DNA of 39,579 nucleotides from JBFLYC01 sp040756735 (GCA_040756735.1 JBFLYC010000032.1:1-39579); one strand, 5' to 3'; numbered from the stretch's first letter, positions 1 through 8,340 are shown. The notes: generated by a model not told the origin, from the sequence alone. Numbers and translations are program-made.

Positions 1-90
1 GCTGCAAGAATTGTATGATATGCTGGTTAAATGATTTTTAGTGTATACAGGACATGATTCCGGAAACGCCCATTTTTACTGGGTTTAAGC

Positions 91-285
91 CTATTTTTTA
101 CAAAGGCCGTAGTAAACTAACGCTAGAGTCTGCATGCTTCTTCCACAACCAATATCCAAAATGTGCGGTTGTTTGAAAAATGGTTTTACCATGTTATAGG
201 CCCGGCGGGTTGAAACATTATCCCCTGATCCTTGACGCGGTAGATCAACAAATACTTCGTAGAATAAACCCATTGCCTCTTCCAT
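91..285 (-). pseudogene. Truncated SAM-dependent methyltransferase (N-terminal fragment)
   Basis: Sixty-four codons open with a good ribosome binding site (AGGAGG, about 9 nt before the ATG) and run into methyltransferase motif I, ILDIGCGRSMQTLAL, which binds S-adenosylmethionine in class I methyltransferases. The preceding LPRQGSGDNVSTRRA segment is also typical of small class I methyltransferases of about 250 residues. The reading frame stops about 12 residues after motif I, so most of the fold is missing. No continuation was found in the other frames towards the window edge. Normal motif I is usually GCGTGMQT; here Arg-Ser replaces Thr-Gly. I read it as a dead remnant with intact translation signals. 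Confidence 0.7.
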
Positions 286-323
286 GATTATTTGTCCTCC
301 TTATATTCGGCTTTTTATCTATT

Positions 324-391
324 ATAGGGGCCGATTGAAGGACTCCATGGATTAATTTGATTACAGTCCAGGAGCCTTCTTAGGCCCCTAT
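324..391. repeat. Long imperfect hairpin in decayed intergenic DNA
   Basis: The outer arms ATAGGGGCC (324-332) and GGCCCCTAT (383-391) are perfect reverse complements. The inner arms GAAGGACTCC (337-346) and GGAGCCTTC (371-379) pair with one bulge. The structure lies between the methyltransferase fragment and the next small reading frame. No T-run follows, so it is not an obvious terminator. It may be the remnant of a small palindromic element. Part of it resembles a unit of the degenerate repeat array near 16380. Confidence 0.5.
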
Positions 392-510
392 TACGGACTC
401 CAATACTAGATATAACATAAAAAACATCTCCTCAATATAATAGTTAACATAATATAGTACATTTTATTTTGTTTTTTAGCAAGGATAATTTCCAAAGGAG
501 GAATATGATA

Positions 511-657
511 ATGCGTAAAGAATTAACCTGTAAGGAAGTGGGTTATAGAAATCAGGCAATTATTTTTAGGTGGTGGAATTATGAGAGTCTTAAAAATATT
601 ATTAATAATACTTACTATGACAGCATTTTTAACTGCATGTGGACAAAAATCAGTTAA
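511..657 (+). CDS. Small ORF of unknown function, possibly a truncated gene start
   Basis: An ATG at 511 sits 9 nt after AAAGGAGG (494-501), a strong ribosome binding site, and opens a 48-codon frame beginning MRKELTCKEVGYRN. I do not recognise the product. Its second half overlaps the start of the lipoprotein gene at 581 in another frame, so the sequence after about residue 23 may not be its original C-terminus. The ribosome binding site suggests a real former gene start in this decayed region. It could equally be a short leader for the lipoprotein. Confidence 0.25.
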   Translation: MRKELTCKEVGYRNQAIIFRWWNYESLKNIINNTYYDSIFNCMWTKIS

Positions 658-1002
658 TAAAAATGGTCAGGATATGCCTAATACTGAAGATACCTCTGTA
701 ACTGAAGAGACTTCTATTACTGATGAGACCATTATAACAAATTGGTTGACGGGCCTGTTGTCAGGGGAACGGTCGTAGAAGACAAAGGATATGTGTTTGC
801 AGGTGATAAGCTTATAGAAATCAATCTGGACACATCTGACCTGCGCACCATATGTATGCTTCCGGTACTTCCTGATTACACATATGGGGGTATAAGCGTG
901 GTTAGTGTCCAGAACAATAAGATGCATTTTGTTATTTTTAATATGGAAGTGGTGGAGTATGTTGTTGATTTAACAACAGGGAAAATTGATACTCTTGATT
1001 AA
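581..1002 (+). pseudogene. Frameshifted lipoprotein, unknown function
   Basis: The first part (581-778) encodes a lipoprotein signal peptide: basic start MRVLK, a hydrophobic core, and the lipobox LTAC with the cysteine at residue 20. A Thr/Glu-rich linker follows. The second part (about 742-1002, a different frame) encodes a compact globular segment of about 85 residues, beginning around VDGPVVRGTVVEDKGYVFAG and ending with a stop at 1002. The frames overlap at 742-778. A single indel near 735-745 would join them into one secreted lipoprotein of about 140 residues. The start is supported by AGGTGG upstream of 581. The module is not recognised. A sequencing error or programmed slippage cannot be excluded, but the neighbours are also decayed. 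Confidence 0.6.
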
Positions 1003-1058
1003 GAAAATAATGATGCTTCATGACTTTATGAGGTATTTTGGAAGGAGGCCGCAATACC

Positions 1059-1826
1059 ATGTCCTTTTCCATGGAAGATATTATTAATATAGGTGTCCTG
1101 CAGGAGATTCAAGATAGGTTTGCTGAAGTAACAGGTTTAGCTGCAGTTATTGCCAATTCAGAAGGTAAGCCTATTACAAATCCAAGCAACTTCAGCAGCT
1201 TTTGCAAGTATATAAGGTCCAGCCCCAGGGGGTTTGACTGCTGCGTGGCTTCTGATGCCAGGGGGGGCAAGGAAGCAATGTTAAGGCGTAAGACCTATAT
1301 ATATACATGCCATGCCGGTTTAACAGACCTGGCAGCGCCCATTATTGTGAATAATCATTATATGGGGGTATTCTTGTGCGGGCAGATCCTGCTCCCGGAA
1401 TCATCCGATACCGATCCGGAAAGCATATGGAAAAGGAATATTAAACTTGGTTTGGATAAGCAGCTCCTCTTGGAGAAGTTTTCTGGCATAGAGACCACCA
1501 CAGAGAATAAAATCAAGGCAGCTGCTGAATTGTTGATAATAATGACAAATTATATTGTGGAGATGGGTATTGCAAACATTGTTCAAAAACAATTGATGTC
1601 AGAAATGAAGGCAAAAAGTGAGCTGGAAAAAATTTTGAAAGATACGGAATACAAGGCTCTAAAATCTCAGATTAATCCTCATTTTCTTTTTAATAGTTTG
1701 AACACAATTGCACGGTTAGCCATGCTTGAAGGAGCAGAAAAAACCCAGGAAATCATTTTCGTCCTGGCGAGCCTACTTCGCAATAGTTTAAAAAACACTA
1801 ATGAAAATATATTAACTATATTCTAA
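1059..1826 (+). pseudogene. PocR-domain LytS-type sensor histidine kinase, truncated
   Basis: The start is the ATG at 1059, 10 nt after AAGGAGG. Residues 1-160 form a PocR sensory domain: the VLQEIQDRFAEVTGLAAVI opening and the Cys-bearing FDCCVASDARGG and YTCHAGLTDLAAPI segments. PocR domains bind small metabolites, for example in propanediol regulation. A coiled-coil linker leads to the LytS-type phosphoacceptor region, LKSQINPHFLFNSLNTI, where the His of NPHFLFN would be phosphorylated. The frame ends about 40 residues later at LKNTNENILTIF, so the HATPase_c domain is absent. Intact relatives are roughly 400 residues or more. No partner response regulator is visible beside it. It is probably inactive as a kinase. 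Confidence 0.8.
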
Positions 1827-2060
1827 GTCTGAGCGAAACCAGAAAAAGGGAAATTGAAGATCTTATTAATAATATTAAAATCAATACTGATGATATCTAT
1901 TTGTATGAATAAAATTCCTCCGAACATTACACCATTAGTCAGTACAAATTAGAGGAAAAGTATGAGAATTTGGAGAAAGAAAGAAGATATCGAAACTATT
2001 ACTAGTGATAGAAGTACATGGGAGTTTGCCGCGATTTTTTATAGTAAAATATTGTGGAGC
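1827..2060 (+). other. Remnant DNA with coiled-coil-like fragments
   Basis: Short open pieces here read like ends of helical proteins, for example SLSETRKREIEDLINN (ending near 1911) and YKLEEKYENLEKERRY (ending near 2005). Neither has a convincing start. They look like foreign C-terminal scraps joined behind the truncated kinase. I see no promoter or RNA gene. Confidence 0.3.
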
Positions 2061-2073
2061 AAGGAGAATTTTT

Positions 2074-2652
2074 ATGAGCCATTTTTTTGCCTTTCTTTCT
2101 AGAATGAAACTTATCAACAGATGGGGTTTAATGAGAAATACATGTCCTGAAAACATCCAAGAACATAGTCTGCAGGTGGCAATGATTGCCCATGCTTTAG
2201 CATTAATTAAGAACAATTATTATAAGGGAAATCTTAACCCGGAGAGGGTTATGGCCTTGGGTTTGTATCATGAGGTTGGTGAGGTTATTACCGGAGACCT
2301 GGCTACTCCCATTAAACATTTTAATCCGGAGATAAAAAGAGTATTTGGCGAAATAGAGGAAGTTGCCAAGAAGCGTTTGTTTAATATGCTGCCGGAGGAT
2401 TTAAAAGAATGTTATCTGCCATACCTTTTTCATCAGGAAGAAGATCAAGAAGGTTGGAAACTGGTTAAAGCAGCTGACAAGATCTGCGCTTATTTAAAAT
2501 GTATTGAAGAAATAAAGATGGGAAATGGAGAATTTAGAAGTGCTGAAAAGTCAATCAGGGCACAAATTATAGATTTTAAACTGCCTGAAGTTGATTATTT
2601 TGTAAAAGAATTTGTCCCAAGTTTTTCTTTAACTCTAGATGAATTAGACTAA
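2074..2652 (+). CDS. yfbR: 5'-deoxynucleotidase, YfbR-like HD-domain phosphohydrolase
   Basis: This 192-residue protein matches the YfbR family along its length (E. coli YfbR is 199 residues): MSHFFAFLSRMKLINRW at the start, IQEHSLQVAMIAHALA, TGDLATPIKHFNPE, VKAADKICAYLKC and FVPSFSLTLDEL at the end. YfbR removes the phosphate from dNMPs in the cytoplasm using a divalent metal held by His, His-Asp and Asp residues. Here the His-Asp pair reads His-Glu (YHEVGEVITGD); the first His and the late Asp (KAADK) are present. The start is the ATG at 2074 after AAGGAG (2061-2066). An upstream in-frame extension lacks a ribosome site. It lies 23 nt before the glycosidase-like gene and probably heads that operon. 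Confidence 0.9.
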   Translation: MSHFFAFLSRMKLINRWGLMRNTCPENIQEHSLQVAMIAHALALIKNNYYKGNLNPERVMALGLYHEVGEVITGDLATPIKHFNPEIKRVFGEIEEVAKKRLFNMLPEDLKECYLPYLFHQEEDQEGWKLVKAADKICAYLKCIEEIKMGNGEFRSAEKSIRAQIIDFKLPEVDYFVKEFVPSFSLTLDELD

Positions 2653-2675
2653 GCACATTACAAGAAGGTGTATGA

Positions 2676-4508
2676 ATGAGTAACCGCATTATGACAATTC
2701 CACGGGAAATCAATGAAAACCAGGTCGTACTGAGTACGGGAAATCATTATCTAGCCCTACCTGAAGTAGACGTACAATCAGGAAGCATTAAAAACCTTAA
2801 TGTAACCTCAAAAAAAGACAAAGGTTTATTGGAAATCTCAGGTGATAATTATCTTATAAAACCTGTATTTTTCCAAGGAGGAAAAATGCTTCTCCCACAA
2901 AAAGTCTTCTGGGAAAGGTTATACTATTACATCCCCCAGATTACCTTTGTTTTTGATACTTTCAGTGTTAGGGCAAGGCTGTACGCAGATTTACAGGAAA
3001 AAGGATTTGTTTATGAGTTTGCATCTGAAAAATCCATTGATGTATGCCTTCATATTAATGTAGATCAAGTGAATTTCCTGCGTTTTAACCGGTATGGTGC
3101 AATGGGTGTAAAAAGACTATCCATTGACAAATGGCTCAACAATCCATGCGTATTATTTGAGGCTTATCGGTTTCAAATGGGGATGGCTTTTGGAGGAGAA
3201 AGAGGTTTTTGTGCGGATTTTCCGGAACATTTTGTAAATCAAGCCGTTGATATAAATAAACCCCTGCACCTTAGTCTTCACATACCATTGGAATCCCAGA
3301 AACCTAATGCCTTTTATATTGCCCTTAATGCGGAAACAGATGGAGCCAGTACTACTCTAATTCATTTACGAAGAAAGGGGTTTAAACAGATATTTGGCGA
3401 GTGGGAAAAGTGGCTGTCAAAAAGTATTATTCAAACTTCCCATAAGAAAATCGAAAAACTATTTAATGAAAATAGTCTATTTAACTATTTTTATAGTGTT
3501 AGTAAAGATTTTTATACCGATGAATGGGCAGCCATGACTTCCAGGAGTCCTCGCTATTATGTGTCAGGTGCATTCTGGGAACGGGACAGCTTCTACTGGT
3601 CTTTCCCGGCTATTAAAATCATTGATGTTCCTTTCCATGAGAAACTGGTTAGAGAAATGATCCTTCTTCATGCAATTAATCCTGGAGACCATGCCCACTA
3701 TATTGACGGCACGGTATTGTATCCTGGCTTTGAATTGGATGAGGCCTGTGGTTACTTCAACGATTTGGATTTTTCACTATCCTTTTTCGATGCGGATATA
3801 CTTAAAGCCTTTGAAGGGATAACAGCCAGAATTGAACGAGAATTTGATGCAGAGGTTGGTTTATACAAAACTTTTTTGCTGCCTTCTGATGACCCCACGG
3901 AATATCCCTTTGTCTTATTTGACAATGTGCTGCTGATACGAGGATATGGAAATTTGATCCAATTATACCGGCGATTAGGGCTGGATGCAGCTTTGTTAGA
4001 AGCTAGAGTTACTACAGTGAAAACAAACTTAAATAAATTTATCAGGATAATTGATGGAAAGCCCATGTATATTTGGGCCTTTGACAAAGAGCAGCGTTAT
4101 ATCTTATATAACGACCCGCCGGGAAACCTGGGTACTTTGGTGTACTATGGTCTTCCCAATGATGAGATTTTTCAAAATACCATGGCTTACTACTATAGTG
4201 ACCGTTACAAGTATTATGACTCGTGTGCAAGGTTTAAAGAGCTGGCATGTGATCATCACCCCAATACCCCTTCAGGTTTAGGTTTATGCGGGAGTTTGCT
4301 TAACCCTCTTTATAAAGATAAGGCCTTGAATATTTTAATGGAAGCTCAATTAGATCATGGTCTGCTGTGCGAAAGCTTTGATAAAAATACAGGAGATGCC
4401 AAAACGGGGGTTGGCTTTGCGACAGGTGCAGGTTATCTGGCCTTTGCTTTATATGAAGGATTCATAAAAAATGAGACGTTAAAGGATAAAGGAACCCAGG
4501 ATGAATAA
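2676..4508 (+). CDS. Six-hairpin glycosidase-like protein (beta-sandwich plus alpha/alpha barrel)
   Basis: This 610-residue protein has no signal peptide and is probably cytoplasmic. Residues 1 to about 250 are rich in predicted beta strands and suit the N-terminal sandwich of many (alpha/alpha)6-barrel glycosidases. Residues 280-600 carry barrel-like motifs: YYVSGAFWERDSFYWSFPAI, where such enzymes have a W-x-R-D substrate/acid loop; YPGFELDEACGYF; HHPNTPSGLGL; and GFATGAGYLAFALYEGF at the end. The acidic residues in WERD and ELDE are candidate catalytic residues. I cannot assign a GH family; GH125- or GH15/63-like enzymes are possible. It is followed 15 nt later by two nitrilase-fold genes and a sugar symporter, suggesting action on an imported glycoside or an oligosaccharide derivative. 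AAGGTG precedes the start. Confidence 0.6.
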   Translation: MSNRIMTIPREINENQVVLSTGNHYLALPEVDVQSGSIKNLNVTSKKDKGLLEISGDNYLIKPVFFQGGKMLLPQKVFWERLYYYIPQITFVFDTFSVRARLYADLQEKGFVYEFASEKSIDVCLHINVDQVNFLRFNRYGAMGVKRLSIDKWLNNPCVLFEAYRFQMGMAFGGERGFCADFPEHFVNQAVDINKPLHLSLHIPLESQKPNAFYIALNAETDGASTTLIHLRRKGFKQIFGEWEKWLSKSIIQTSHKKIEKLFNENSLFNYFYSVSKDFYTDEWAAMTSRSPRYYVSGAFWERDSFYWSFPAIKIIDVPFHEKLVREMILLHAINPGDHAHYIDGTVLYPGFELDEACGYFNDLDFSLSFFDADILKAFEGITARIEREFDAEVGLYKTFLLPSDDPTEYPFVLFDNVLLIRGYGNLIQLYRRLGLDAALLEARVTTVKTNLNKFIRIIDGKPMYIWAFDKEQRYILYNDPPGNLGTLVYYGLPNDEIFQNTMAYYYSDRYKYYDSCARFKELACDHHPNTPSGLGLCGSLLNPLYKDKALNILMEAQLDHGLLCESFDKNTGDAKTGVGFATGAGYLAFALYEGFIKNETLKDKGTQDE

Positions 4509-4523
4509 GAGGTGGATGCAACA

Positions 4524-5303
4524 ATGGTAATTGCTGCTGCTCTTCAAAAAGTTTATCATCCCCAGGATACCTTGGATGATTATGAAATATTTATTCAAGA
4601 ACAGGGTCCACTTAGCGGAATTGACCTCATGGTATGCCCACCCTCAAGTAGCATGTATTTTTCCAGCTTTGAAGAATACCTGACCTACCACCGGTCTTTA
4701 GCCAAAAGATATAAATGCATGTTAGCTCCAGGTATTTTTTGTAAGGATAACTATAACACCGCACTTTTGATTTCACATGGCGGAGATATCATTCACCACC
4801 AGCATCAAACCCATTTATCCAGGCGGGAATTCATAGAGGGATTAAAAAGGGGAAGTGAGTTGGAGGTTGCAGATACTCCAGTAGGGAAAATCGGTTTTAT
4901 GATTTACAGTGACTGCTTTTATCCACAGGTTGGCAGAATTCTGGGTTTGCAGGGGGCAGACTTGATCATTGCTTTTTACCGGCAACCTGCTCCATACAAC
5001 AAGTGGCTTCAGCTGTCAGGGGTCTGGCAGCAGGTGCAGCATAATCAGTTTTTTGCTGTGGAAGCCGGATTTAATGGTGTAATTTCTTCCCAGGAGTATG
5101 AAGCTGAAACCATTATTCATCATCCCTTGTGGGAAAAAGGTGATAACGGGTGTCTTAAAAAAATTGAAATAAAGCAAAAGGGAATTATTCAGGCAAAGCT
5201 AGATTCCGAAAAACGAAAAGAAATTAAAGAAACATTTCCTATCTATAAATATCTTAACCGGACTTTATACCAAAAAGAGTGGGGTAAGCATGAAAATAGC
5301 TGA
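4524..5303 (+). CDS. Nitrilase-fold protein lacking the catalytic triad (probable pseudoenzyme)
   Basis: This 259-residue protein has the carbon-nitrogen hydrolase layout but not its chemistry. The Glu of the usual FPE motif is replaced in MVCPPSSSMYF (around residues 37-46). The Lys of K-x-H-L reads HQTHLS, with Gln at about residue 95. The nucleophile position in I-C-x-D reads IYSD, with Tyr at about 128. Cys131 lies three residues further on, not at the nucleophile site. Start: ATG 4524, 9 nt after GAGGTG; a GTG at 4512 is in frame but overlaps the ribosome site. The end overlaps the next, intact nitrilase gene by 14 nt, implying coupled translation. I infer a structural or regulatory partner of that enzyme; a changed active site is the alternative. 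Confidence 0.7.
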   Translation: MVIAAALQKVYHPQDTLDDYEIFIQEQGPLSGIDLMVCPPSSSMYFSSFEEYLTYHRSLAKRYKCMLAPGIFCKDNYNTALLISHGGDIIHHQHQTHLSRREFIEGLKRGSELEVADTPVGKIGFMIYSDCFYPQVGRILGLQGADLIIAFYRQPAPYNKWLQLSGVWQQVQHNQFFAVEAGFNGVISSQEYEAETIIHHPLWEKGDNGCLKKIEIKQKGIIQAKLDSEKRKEIKETFPIYKYLNRTLYQKEWGKHENS

Positions 5304-6351
5304 AAGACTAAAAGCTGCGGGAATCCACATGGTCCTTGGCCGGCTTTATAACTCAAAACGATATGAGGCATATGTAAAGCAGCTGGGGGATTGGGAAGAT
5401 CATCTCCCAGGAAAAAAGGCTGTTTTTAAAAAGATTACTGCTGCCGCCCTGCAGGTGCAGCTTAAGCTGCATAAGACTACCAGGGAATATTTTCATCATA
5501 TGCAGTATCTTACTGAAGAAGCTGTAAAAAAAGGAGCTCAACTAATAGCCTTTCCTGAGAATATTCATCTGCCGCTCATTGGAGTTATTCCCTTTGTAGA
5601 AAAGCAGTTATCAACAGAACAAGCTTCCTCAAACAAAAGTACCGGTAAGGACATGAGGGAGTTGCTTTATTTACTTGGTCCCTATCTTGAAAAAATCTAT
5701 CGTTTAACCTTTAGCACTCTAGCTAAAAAGTACAAGGTTTACATTATGGCCGGCAGCATCATAACCCCTGTAGGAGACAAATTGTATAATATGGCATACT
5801 TTTTTGATTCTGTTGGACAATGCATCGGAAAACAAAAAAAGCTCCATTTAACACCCCTGGAAGAAGCTTTAGGATTAGATGTGGGAGATGAACTTACAGT
5901 TATTTCTTTGCCCTTTGCCAGGGTAGCTTTCCCAATATGTATGGATGCGACTTATTATGAAACATTTTACCTGGCAAGGCAGAAGGGAGCAGAAATTGTC
6001 ATAGTCCCCATTGCAAACCCCGAAGAATATGATTTTTTCAAAGCCTTTCGAGGAACCTGGCCTCGTGTGCAGGAAGCAAGAGTATTTGGAATAAAGCCTG
6101 CCCTGGTAGGAAGGCTGGGAAACCTGCTATTTACTGGGAAAGCGGCTATTTTTGCTCCCATTGAAATAACACCGCAAAGAGATGGCATTATCAGTGAAGC
6201 GCAAACCTATAACCAGGAGGAGACTGTCCTGGGTGAAATTGATTTAGCTGCCTTGAGAGCTCTGCACCAGGATGATCTGTTATTATCAGACAAAAATCAG
6301 GAACTGTATGACAGGTATTTACCACTTTTATACAAGGGGGCTAGAACATGA
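5290..6351 (+). CDS. Nitrilase superfamily carbon-nitrogen hydrolase
   Basis: This 353-residue cytoplasmic hydrolase has the full Glu-Lys-Cys triad: Glu90 in LIAFPEN, Lys184 in GKQKKLHLT and Cys217 in FPICMDATYYE. The family hydrolyses non-peptide C-N bonds in amides, carbamoyl compounds or nitriles through a thioester at the Cys. The N-terminal 50 residues and an insert around residues 100-140 make it longer than typical 270-310-residue members. The start at 5290 follows GGGGTAAGC and overlaps the preceding nitrilase-like gene; the stop overlaps the ATG of the symporter gene (ATGA). The substrate is unknown; the operon suggests an amide or amino-sugar derivative brought in by the neighbouring transporter. 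Confidence 0.8.
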   Translation: MKIAERLKAAGIHMVLGRLYNSKRYEAYVKQLGDWEDHLPGKKAVFKKITAAALQVQLKLHKTTREYFHHMQYLTEEAVKKGAQLIAFPENIHLPLIGVIPFVEKQLSTEQASSNKSTGKDMRELLYLLGPYLEKIYRLTFSTLAKKYKVYIMAGSIITPVGDKLYNMAYFFDSVGQCIGKQKKLHLTPLEEALGLDVGDELTVISLPFARVAFPICMDATYYETFYLARQKGAEIVIVPIANPEEYDFFKAFRGTWPRVQEARVFGIKPALVGRLGNLLFTGKAAIFAPIEITPQRDGIISEAQTYNQEETVLGEIDLAALRALHQDDLLLSDKNQELYDRYLPLLYKGART

Positions 6352-7685
6352 AGATAAAAAAATATGTGATGTATCCGGCTGCTTATCTGGGAATTGCTGT
6401 CTTAATGCAGTCACTGGTTTCCTGGCATGCATATTTTTATGCCCCTCCAATAAACAATCCTTATGGGTTGACTTCGCTAGTACCCATTGGACTTGTTGGT
6501 TGGGCAATGATAATCGGCAGGGTGATTGATGCTGTTGCCGATCCACTAGTTGCCTATTTTAGTGATAACTGCAGAAGTAAATGGGGCAGGCGAAAACCTT
6601 TTTTGTTATTTGGAGGGGTTCCACTGGTTCTGTCTTATATTTTACTCTGGTTTCCCATCCATCTTTACGAGAGTATGGTTAATTTTTTGTATTTAACAAT
6701 TATACTTGGCTTGTATTTTATATTTTTTACTGTTTATGTAGGTCCATATCTTGCTCTGCTGCCTCAGATAGGCAAAACACCAAATGAAAGGGCTGCCATT
6801 TCTACTTATCAATCTGTTTTTAATACGGTAGGCCTGCTGCTCCAAGGGGTGGCTGTTTCTATATTAATCATAAATTTTGGTGTTCAGATAATGGGAATTA
6901 TTTTGGGAGTACTTTCTTTGTTTACATTAGTTTTGCCTCTTTCAATCAAAGAAGATCAAATAAAGGAATCACGGGTACAGTATAATTTAAAGGACAGCTT
7001 TTTGCTTACTCTTAAGAATAAGCAGTTTAGATATTATGGCATTTCATATTTATTTTTCTGGTTTGCCCTCAATATGCTTACTATTTCTTTACCATACATT
7101 GCTACTGAGTTGATGCTGCTGGATGGAATGGAGACTGCCCTGCTGCAGGGGATTGTTTTTCTAAATGCCATTTTGATTTCGCCTTTAATCCTCTTTCTAA
7201 TATACAAAAAGGGAAAGAAGCTGGTTTACTGCTATTCCATGATAATTATGGCTGTACTTTTAGTTTTTTTGTTTTTTGTAGGAAAGCCATATTTAATATT
7301 CAATGCTAAATGGTTTGGATTTGTTCTTATAGGTATGATGGGATTTCCTTTAGCCTCAATTTTTATTATTCCTAATGCAATGATTGCAGACATTACGGAT
7401 ATTGACGAGGCACAGAATGGGCAAAGGCGGGAAGCCATGTTTTATGGTGTTCAAGGTTTTGTAATTAAAATTATCATAGGTTTGTCCTCATTATTTACCA
7501 CGCGATTCCTGTTCCATTATTTTGGATACAATCATGGGGATTCTCTGGGACTGGAACTAGTTGGTTTCATTTCTACGATCTTGATGCTTGCTGGTTTATG
7601 TTTTTTAAAGCATTACACATTAACAGAAGATCAAGTAAAAACCATTCAGGTCAAACTCGGTCAGCAGCCTACTTCATTAACATGA
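6348..7685 (+). CDS. GPH-family (MelB-type) sugar:cation symporter
   Basis: This 445-residue membrane protein has about 12 hydrophobic segments. The signature loop of the glycoside-pentoside-hexuronide family is clear: GRVIDAVADPLVAYFSDN followed by GRRKPF (around residues 50-80), where acidic residues of MelB-type carriers bind the coupling cation. A second family feature, IADITDIDEAQNGQRRE, lies near residues 345-362. Such carriers import glycosides or uronides with Na+ or H+. It is the last gene of the operon, translationally coupled by ATGA to the nitrilase. No terminator is seen after it; decayed DNA follows. Confidence 0.85.
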   Translation: MKIKKYVMYPAAYLGIAVLMQSLVSWHAYFYAPPINNPYGLTSLVPIGLVGWAMIIGRVIDAVADPLVAYFSDNCRSKWGRRKPFLLFGGVPLVLSYILLWFPIHLYESMVNFLYLTIILGLYFIFFTVYVGPYLALLPQIGKTPNERAAISTYQSVFNTVGLLLQGVAVSILIINFGVQIMGIILGVLSLFTLVLPLSIKEDQIKESRVQYNLKDSFLLTLKNKQFRYYGISYLFFWFALNMLTISLPYIATELMLLDGMETALLQGIVFLNAILISPLILFLIYKKGKKLVYCYSMIIMAVLLVFLFFVGKPYLIFNAKWFGFVLIGMMGFPLASIFIIPNAMIADITDIDEAQNGQRREAMFYGVQGFVIKIIIGLSSLFTTRFLFHYFGYNHGDSLGLELVGFISTILMLAGLCFLKHYTLTEDQVKTIQVKLGQQPTSLT

Positions 7686-7805
7686 AATTTGTGCTGGAAC
7701 AATATTATCTTGCTGGCAGGGGAAGCTTATGATGAATAATGTGTATGAGCTTATTGTACAATATGCTTATGGAATAAATCATTTCTACTGACTAAAGGAG
7801 AAATA

Positions 7806-7889
7806 ATGAAGAGAGTCATCCAGATAAGGGAATCAGCACTTTTAGGGCTGATATTGATGTATCCACCTGTGGTTATGGGCGGAATATGA
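7806..7889 (+). CDS. Very small ORF, probably a decayed gene start
   Basis: Twenty-seven codons (MKRVIQIRESALLGLILMYP...) follow AAAGGAG (7794-7800) at 5 nt. The product is not recognised. It lies in the 370-base stretch after the symporter, where I see no other gene; the surrounding sequence looks decayed. It is probably the start of a lost gene, though a real small peptide is possible. Confidence 0.2.
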   Translation: MKRVIQIRESALLGLILMYPPVVMGGI

Positions 7890-8049
7890 CCAAGATCTAA
7901 ATTATTCAGGTTAACGAAAACAAAAAAATGGAGGAGCAAAAAAGGATGATATTTATACCAGGAAAATAATACAATTTATAGACTATATCGCTATATTTAT
8001 ATACTTTTCAAGAGGTTATTAACGTACAATTATAATATATTATAAAGAA

Positions 8050-8340
8050 AGAGATTTGAATAACTTGAGCGCGGTAGTACATATTACCCATGGTGATATC
8101 TCCTTCTTGTTTACAGGAGATGCAGAGAAGGAAGCAGAAAGAGATTTATTGGAAAGCGGATATAACCTTAAGGCTACAGTTTTCAAGGTAGGGCATCATG
8201 GCAGCTTTACATCAAACTCCAGGGACTTTATATCTGAAGTAAATCCAGAGTATGTGGTAATATCGGCTGGGAAAGATAACAAATATGGGCATCCCCATAA
8301 AGAAGTATTGTCCTTATTTGAGGAATTTAACCTTAGATAA
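8050..8340 (+). pseudogene. ComEC-like metallo-beta-lactamase fragment
   Basis: About 95 codons match the C-terminal half of the ComEC/Rec2-type metallo-beta-lactamase hydrolase. Visible motifs are NNLSAVVHITHGDISFLFTG leading into GDAEKEAE, then KVGHHGSFTSNS, then VVISAGKDNKYGHPH. These supply late metal-ligand Asp and His residues. The N-terminal half with the HxHxDH motif is missing, and no ATG or ribosome site is present; homology begins at about 8050 (DLNN). The C-terminal strand after EEFNLR is also lost, and the following 200 bases show only short scraps. Intact free-standing versions are about 280 residues or more. It is a remnant, not a functional nuclease. Confidence 0.8.

Noticed and set aside
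2..34. Ten open codons (LQELYDMLVK) ending in TGA at the window edge
   Set aside because: Could be the 3' end of a plus-strand gene, but ten codons carry too little evidence.
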